DNA of 11,933 nt, taken from NCBI GenBank assembly GCA_900088475.1, contig FLMG01000301.1, forward strand, positions 1,172-13,104, written 5' to 3'. Numbering within the stretch: the stretch's first letter is position 1; every line of letters starts with the position of its first letter. The notes under the pieces were generated by a model that was not told the DNA's origin, searched no databases, and was given only the letters and a program-made list of their open reading frames with translations. The translations under genes and the position numbers were made by a program. Source of the stretch: Hyphochytrium catenoides (taxonomy: Eukaryota > Sar > Hyphochytriomycetes > Hyphochytriales > Hyphochytriaceae). This document shows positions 6,671 to 11,933 of the stretch, piece after piece.

Positions 6671-8089
6671 CAGCCCTAGCGCTCTAATAATGCAGGACCA
6701 CGACCAATCACGACGGCTTGGAAGTTAGTTCCTAAGGCCCAGAGCAATGCAGACAACGGCAGTCGTGGCTTAACGTATGACTTTTGTTACCTTTACGCTC
6801 TCGAAGTGTCATCTGCGCATCTGCGGTTGTGGAGTGTAGCAGAAGGACTACTGCTACAGTCTAGAGGAGTGGAACACAATGCAGCAGATAGATCATGCGG
6901 GCTACATCGTCTATAAATGTCAGTTAAAGGAAGCTCAGACTAAGACCGGCGTGGGCTAAGTCATCTACTCCTCCATCACTACGCGGCCTCTTCAAGTTGG
7001 GAGGAAGCGCGTCTTTCGATGAGCGAATTCATACAGATGTTCAATAGGATCATTCGACACTAAGGATGTGGGGATAAGAGCGACCTTTAATAGCACTGCG
7101 GAACCGGCCGGTGATCTGGATCGGTGATGAGGTAGGAAGGAACGCTGAATGGGATCTTTAAATTGGTCTTCACCTTGGCTGGCCAAGTCTCAGCTCAGAC
7201 TATAGGGAGAGCAGAGGATAACACTTCTAGGCAACCTAACCTTGCATGTTTCCTTCAAAGAAGATGACTGAATAGAGATAGAGGATCTTCTAAAATATAA
7301 GCAGCAAGGCCATTTTACCTGAGAGATGTAGAGAAAAAAGGAAAAGAAGAGAACAGAGAGACGCTAGACGCAAGTCTCTTCTTAGTAGATGCTTCAAGAG
7401 CAAAGATGGGTAAGAGAAAGAAGAGAAAACTCTCCCCTGAGAGCCACGCCCTGACATGAGTGGTCCCGGGACTCAATGGTCTTGCCGTCAGCTAAGAAAG
7501 GCTGCCCTCCTCAGTCACCACGAGAGCTGTCCTCATCCACGTGGTGCTAGCGGGCTCTCATCTTATGTATGTACATTGAGCGGTAGGAGGAGGAGAAAAC
7601 GAACGACTGGGAAGTAGTGCACAAACATGCACCACCTTTACTCCCCTCCTCTGAGGACCTTGAATGAGAGCAGAAATATCCCACAGTGTACCTTCTACCT
7701 TGCCCGTTCATGGCTTTTGCCTTATCCCTTGCGCCCCTTAGCGCTGGCGCCGCTCTCGTTAATCGCCCGGCTGAGACGAGACGAGTTCACAATCAAAGCG
7801 CGGTGGTGGCGTGGCGACAGGTTGATCTGAAACTCCAGGAGCTGCGTTTGTGCCACAGTAGTAGGGAGCAGTGATGCTTCTGGAGCAAGGGTTTGCTGAG
7901 GCGCGAACAGCAGCTGCTAGAGCGAGCGGAAGGAGAAGACCAGCTTTACCTTGAGGGCCAACGATCAAAGTCTCGGGGCTGGGAGGGGAAGAGATCTGCG
8001 ACCATGACTGAGGTGAGCAACTGAGCGATAGAAGCCTCCCGACCCCCGCTGCCTTGGCTCTCGGCACAATGATGGGGAGAAGAAAGTAA

Positions 8090-8504
8090 GTGCGTCAGCG
8101 TTGTCGGCAATAAGATCTATGCTGGTCTCCTCAACCCTAATTGGATTGCCGGCGCCAACGGGCTCGTTGATGCGCTGGAAGAGGATCTTTTCCACAAAGA
8201 CCATCAGCCTCGAAAGTTGTCTGCCATTTTTTGTTTGGAAGATGGGCAAGAATTCCCTTTCTGAGTGCCGTTGTGAGCCCGAACCTAGACAGGCAGCTCT
8301 AGGCCCTTCGGCGACTACATTCAGACTGAATCTGCTACTTCTATCCAAGGCATCCATTGCTCATTGGCAGCAACTACGATAAGCCGATGGTCGTTGTGGA
8401 GATGATCCTCTTTCGCTGCATCAACGAGCTCAGTTGCGTGAATCCTATATCCAGCGCTAGGTAGTCTAGCACAGATACTACTGCTGACAATGTTGACGGA
8501 TCAC
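8090..8504. repeat. Eroded inverted repeat, arms about 150 nt
   Basis: The left arm (about 8090-8240) and right arm (about 8350-8504) are inverted copies about 70% alike by eye. Anchors are GTGCGTCAGCG with GGATCAC-side sequence at the outer ends, CTCGTTGATGC (8163-8173) with GCATCAACGAG (8418-8428), and CTGCCA (8221-8226) with TGGCAG (8365-8370). All give a centre near 8295. Many differences fall every third base when the left arm is read on the minus strand in the frame LMVFVEKILFQRINE, so the repeat may derive from a coding sequence; the right copy has a stop in that frame. It looks like an old inverted duplication of a gene fragment or the ends of a decayed element. Confidence 0.65.
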
Positions 8505-9524
8505 TTGCCACCGTCAGGGTTATTCACAAGGCCAGCATCGCCACCTAACGCCAATGGCTTGACAGCTATAAGAGCCACACTTGAAGAAGACCATCATCCA
8601 CCTCCCGAGCCGGCAAGGCCTGAGAAGCACTGAGCGCCAGGACAAGCCCAGTTACGAAAGGCCGCCACCAAGTCATAAGCCTGGTCTGGTCATCGAATGC
8701 ATAACTGCTGCAAGTGCAACAGAGACAAACCTTCCACTAAGCTCGCCACCTGCCGATAGTTCCTTCGTACGCCACGAGGCTCCACCAAGTAAGCGAAGCC
8801 GTCTTTACAACTGGCTACAGCCTGTTCAGTGGAAGGAAACGCAAGCAGCGATCCAGCAAACTTTTCCACAAAGCTCCCATACTACTGGCTCGCTGACCCC
8901 ATGACTGCTCCCAACGCTTCCACTTTATTTTTTTGCCGAGCAAGGTCGGGTTCGTGTTCTCTCTCTCTGTGTCTCTCTCTCCTCTCTTTCTCTCTCATAT
9001 CTATCGAGCTGTTTCTCTTGCTGTTTCTCTTCTTCTCTATCTTTCCTCGCCCCCGTCTCTCCCATTCGCCTACGACCTCAGCACAAGAATGGAAGTGAAT
9101 GATGCACATGCAGCCCACATATATTTACAGAAGTAAACGCTGAACAACCATCGCTACAAGAGCAAGGATCTCTTTCATTGAACCTCACGCTCTCTCATCG
9201 ATCTCTCTCTTATCTCTTGAAGGCGCTGCTTCTTACTAGTTCAACTTCTAGTAGACATCTGCTTCTCTGTCTCGTTGCCTTTTCTCCTCTGGCTCTCACT
9301 TGAGAGAGTAGTTGCATGGCATCTGTCTCCTCTCGTGTCATTCACTTCCATTTTGCCTTATATCATGGTTGTCCTCCTCTATGGTTAGCATCATCATCTC
9401 CCTTCAATCCCTCAGCCCCAGCATCCTAGGCCCTCCGCATAGTAGTATCTTTCATCTCTCTCCCTCGTTCTCTTCGTGCTTAGAACCTTCCTCCTTCTAA
9501 ACTCTTCTCAATTTCTTCGTCACT
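8505..9524. other. Region between inverted repeats, CT-rich in its second half
   Basis: A TTG-started frame at 8581-8904 (107 codons, containing PPSKRSRLYNWLQP) has no recognised domain and I do not call it a gene. From about 8950 to 9500 the plus strand is dominated by CT runs, especially 8958-9000 and 9180-9300. The last part (about 9455-9524) is weakly alike in inverse to 11252-11325, so the large inverted repeat may once have begun there. Confidence 0.45.
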
Positions 9525-11251
9525 TATCATGTGGGGCCTAAGCTGTCTGGACTGTCTCCTAGGATATCTTGTTCAAAACGCTCACAGTCGTCCAGAAGGT
9601 GGTGCATGTTCCTCTCTCTTTGTCCTGGGTGAAGGGCAGGTCCAAGCAGAAGCAAGCAGTAGCATGAGAATCCGATAAGAGACAGAGCAAGGCTTAGTGA
9701 AGACAGATATCATTCAAAGAGTCTCATCACTCTCTCTACAATGACAAGAGCGCAAGAGAAAGGAGGAGCGGTGGGCACCCTGATAGTACCTGGAGGAGCT
9801 GCCAATGAAAGGGACGGAGGAGCTGTATCTTCTCTACCTTCGGCTGGCGATGAGGTCCGTCAGGCGTCGGAATAGTCTTCCGGCTCTGTTTGCGGCCTTG
9901 TCATCCTGTTGATCCGTAGAACACAGTGAGCGGACTACTCTCCTAAAAATCTCTGCCCAGCCCCTCGACACTTACACTTCAGCTCTCCCCTGCCTTGCAG
10001 ACCTCCCGCGGCTCGTCGTCTCCTTCTCAGTGGATGAGGCTGGAGAGAATCAGATCAGGGCCTTCCCTCCTTGTATCGACCGCTCTGATGATGAGCGGTG
10101 CTCCTTCTTCTCTCTGAGCCTCTACTCGATCTTCTTGTCCCTCTAAATCACGCTGCTGATGTCCGTCCTTCTTGTTGATGGCGGCCGCAGGGGCGGCGAT
10201 AGACCGGGCTAAGGTAAGAAGTGGGGAACAAGGATGATGGCTTGTAAAGGAGACGAGAGAGAGAGAGAAGAGAAGAGGAAGAGAGAATAGATGAACTGGT
10301 GGAGAGCTTATCTAAGGAAGCGTTAGGCTAGAGGCACCAACAGGCTTAGCTGCAGCGTCGCGTATGGGTCCATTGCCGCATCCATTGACTCTGTGTCTCT
10401 TTTTTCTCTCGCTCCTGGCTGTAAGAGGAGGCGACAGGGATGCGGCAAAAAAGGTTCCATAAGAGACACTGCAGATAAGCCCTTGGCGCCTCTGCCTAAC
10501 AATTCCTTAGATAAGCTCTCCACCAGTTCATCTCTCTCTTGCTCTTCTCTTCTCTCCCCCAGGTCTCTTCCTCAAGCCATCCCTGTTCCCCACTCTTATC
10601 TAATCTCAGCCACGTCTGTCGCCGCACCTGCGGCCGCCATCAACAAGGAGGACGAACATCGGCAGCGTGATTTAGAGGGACAAGATTGAGTAGAGGGTCA
10701 GAAAGAAGGAGCAACGCTCAGAGCGATCGATACAAGGAGGGAATGCCCTGATCCTCTCCAGCCTCATCCACTGAGCAGGAGAAGAGCAGCCGTAGGAGGT
10801 CTGCAAGGTAGAGGAGAGCTGAATTGTAAGTGTCGAGAAACTGCCCGCTCACTGTCTTCTAGGGGTCATGAGGCTGACAAGGCCGCAAACAGAGCCGGAA
10901 GACTCTTCCGAGGCCTGACGGGGCTCATCGCCACCAGAAGGAGAGAAGATACCGTCCTCCGTCCCTTTCATTGGCAGCTCCAGGTGCTATCAGGCCTCCG
11001 CCATCCCTCTCACTTGCGCTCTTGACGACTGTAAAGAGAGAGAAAGACTCTTTGCCTGATATCTGTCTTGTTAGCAGAGCCTTGCTCTGTCTCTTATCGG
11101 TGGTTCATGCCACTGCTTGCTTCTGCTTGGACCTAACCTTCACCGAGGGCAAAGAGAGAGGAACAAGCACCACCACCTTCTGGACCACTTGTGAGCTTCT
11201 TGAACAAGAGATCCTGGGAGACATTTCAGACAGCTTAGGCCCCGCATGATA
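9525..11251. repeat. Large near-palindrome: inverted repeat with arms of about 0.8 kb
   Basis: The left arm 9525-10383 and the right arm 10438-11251 are inverted copies with a central loop of about 54 nt (10384-10437). Perfect matches read directly from the sequence include 9533-9549 with 11227-11243 (17 bp), 9638-9660 with 11112-11134 (23 bp), 9795-9821 with 10955-10981 (27 bp), 9874-9903 with 10875-10904 (30 bp), 10172-10190 with 10628-10646 (19 bp), 10291-10319 with 10503-10531 (29 bp) and 10375-10383 with 10438-10446 (9 bp). Between them are point differences and small indels, so overall identity is roughly 80-85% by eye. All anchors point to a centre near 10390-10410. No transposase or other ORF with a known domain lies inside; the frames present are shadows of each arm. 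It could be a foldback-type element, a non-autonomous element with very long terminal inverted repeats, or an inverted segmental duplication. Confidence 0.92.
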
Positions 11252-11310
11252 GAAGAGGTGGACAGAGACATAAAGGAGAGTAACCATAGCCCTAACCGAG
11301 CCCTAAGCAG

Positions 11311-11689
11311 GAGAGAGAGAGAGAGCTAAACCTGTTGGGGGCTCAATCAGTGGGCACTCTCCGGCCTCCTGTTGCTCCCTGGCAGTGGTGTGTCCCTCGT
11401 CGTCCTCCTCCTGGCGCTTGCTCGTTACTTGGGCAAGGACTGAGTCCACGAACTGAGTGGCCACACTTCTCCTCCTGAGGATGAGAGCTTGTCGCCCCCA
11501 CTACTGAAACCTGATCCAGTTAGAGGAAGGCAGAGAGAGCAGCGCGCGAAGGGAAAAAAAGGTAGGAGCAAAGTGCAGCAGAGAATGACTGAGACATGAG
11601 GAGCCGTAGAAAGATGTGAGACAGATAAAGCGAGACACGCAAGGTAGAGAGAGGAAAGGAGAGGAAGAGAGAGAGAGCTAAACCTGTTG
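11311..11689 (+). repeat. Direct repeat of 24 nt: GA run joined to CTAAACCTGTTG
   Basis: A GA run leading into GAGCTAAACCTGTTG occurs at 11311-11337 and again at 11666-11689. The GA part is a common microsatellite, but the attached 15-nt unique part is the same in both. One copy lies left of the third inverted repeat, the other between its arms. Confidence 0.7.
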
Positions 11690-11880
11690 CAAGGTCGGCA
11701 GCTGGGAAGGATAGAGAGAAAGGTGTCTGTCTGTTCGAGGAGATGCTGTCACTAGTGACAAAGATCTCACAGAAGGAGGAGGAAAGCGTGGGTGGCCACT
11801 CAGATGCTGGACTCAATCCCTGTCCAAGTAACAAGCAAGCGCCAGGAGAAGGAGGAGCAAAACGAGGACGACAAACACCA
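11386..11880. repeat. Third inverted repeat, arms about 120 nt
   Basis: The left arm (about 11386-11504) and right arm (about 11750-11880) are inverted copies. Anchors: 11411-11432 with 11824-11845 (21 of 22 match) and CTGAGTGGCCAC (11453-11464) with GTGGCCACTCAG (11792-11803, perfect). Similarity continues inward with gaps to about 11504/11750. The spacer of about 245 nt is GA-rich. The minus-strand frame across 11520-11897 has no recognised domain and appears to be a by-product of the CT-rich strand. Confidence 0.8.
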
Positions 11881-11910
11881 TTGGGGCGGCAGTGCAACAG
11901 TAGGACGGAG

Positions 11911-11933
11911 CTTTCTCTCTCTCTCTCTCTCTC
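11911..11933 (+). repeat. CT microsatellite at the window edge
   Basis: The last bases are a (CT)n run (CTTT then about nine CT/TC units) that continues to the end of the window, so its full length is unknown. Similar but interrupted CT or GA runs occur at about 8958-9000, 10255-10275, 11309-11325 and 11660-11677. Confidence 0.85.

Larger units (their letters stand above)
6578..6698. repeat. 14-nt near-identical direct repeats bracketing the telomere block
   Basis: TAATAATGCGGGAC at 6578-6591 and TAATAATGCAGGAC at 6685-6698 differ at one base. Between them lie 93 nt holding the telomere-type repeats and the hairpin. The arrangement is like a target-site duplication around a small insertion, although 14 nt is long for most DNA transposons and the mismatch needs a later mutation. 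Confidence 0.6.
6512..8089. other. Non-coding region with telomere-repeat island
   Basis: I see no supported gene in about 1.6 kb. ORFs are short and overlap each other on both strands without motifs. Apart from the telomere-repeat block and hairpin listed separately, there is a 7-bp stem GTAGCAG/CTGCTAC at 6836-6857 and a purine-rich stretch at about 7320-7440 made of GA and GAAA runs. No tRNA, rRNA or snRNA signature was found. Confidence 0.45.

Noticed and set aside
6300-8100. tRNA, rRNA or snRNA genes
   Set aside because: No GTTCRA-type T-loop paired with an acceptor stem, and no conserved rRNA or snRNA core, was found by eye on either strand.
8581-8904. Plus-strand frame of 107 codons with PPSKRSRLYNWL, reminiscent of a transposase N-terminus
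   Set aside because: It starts at TTG, lacks zinc-binding residues and any catalytic domain, and nothing downstream continues it. Too weak to call a gene or transposon.
8829-9136. Overlapping ORFs on both strands rich in Leu, Ser and Phe, or in Arg and Glu
   Set aside because: They are translations of CT/GA low-complexity DNA; the apparent hydrophobic segments come from CTC, TTT and TCT codons.
10323-11287. Several ORFs inside the large inverted repeat
   Set aside because: They are short, have no domain, and the same DNA in the other arm does not keep the frame open over the same length.
9525-11880. CRISPR array or tandem array
   Set aside because: There are no regularly spaced short direct repeats; the structure is of inverted copies.
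11520-11897. Minus-strand frame of 125 codons
   Set aside because: It runs across the spacer and one arm of the third inverted repeat and reflects the CT-rich strand; no motif is recognisable.

Overview
The window is nuclear DNA of a eukaryote with short spliceosomal introns, most likely a unicellular alga or other protist. The evidence is a spliced ORC1 gene with GT-AG borders, an F-box/LRR gene, a type II membrane glycosyltransferase, AATAAA-type poly(A) signals and a short interstitial block of TTAGGG-type telomere repeat. No bacterial features (ribosome binding sites, operons) are visible. I cannot name the species.

Layout. 1-963 (+): the 3' end of ORC1, with two exons, a 147-nt intron and the end of an upstream intron. 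1182-2255 (-): an intronless F-box/leucine-rich-repeat protein convergent with ORC1; the two genes share a 218-bp 3' spacer. 2256-4653: about 2.4 kb with no confident gene, holding a CCAAT-box palindrome, a cluster of GATAA motifs, two small tandem repeats and one weak 134-codon ORF. 4654-6060 (-): an intronless Golgi-type glycosyltransferase whose stem is encoded by a 21-bp minisatellite. 6211-6511 (+): a tentative small two-exon gene divergent from it. 6512-8089: non-coding as far as I can see, with four AACCCT telomere repeats next to a hairpin, both between two 14-nt near-identical direct repeats.

From about 8.1 kb to the right edge the DNA changes character. It is rich in CT/GA tracts, has no convincing gene, and contains three successive inverted repeats: 8090/8504 (arms about 150 nt, eroded), 9525/11251 (arms about 0.8 kb with perfect stretches up to 30 bp and a loop of about 54 nt), and 11386/11880 (arms about 120 nt with a spacer of about 250 nt). 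The middle one is the most striking structure in the window. It is a near-palindrome that could be a foldback-type mobile element, an inverted segmental duplication, or a source of long hairpin RNA.

The three supported genes (replication origin licensing, ubiquitin-ligase substrate selection, protein or lipid glycosylation) look like ordinary neighbouring nuclear genes without a shared pathway. ORC1 and an F-box protein can both belong to cell-cycle control, but their adjacency here does not show a functional link.
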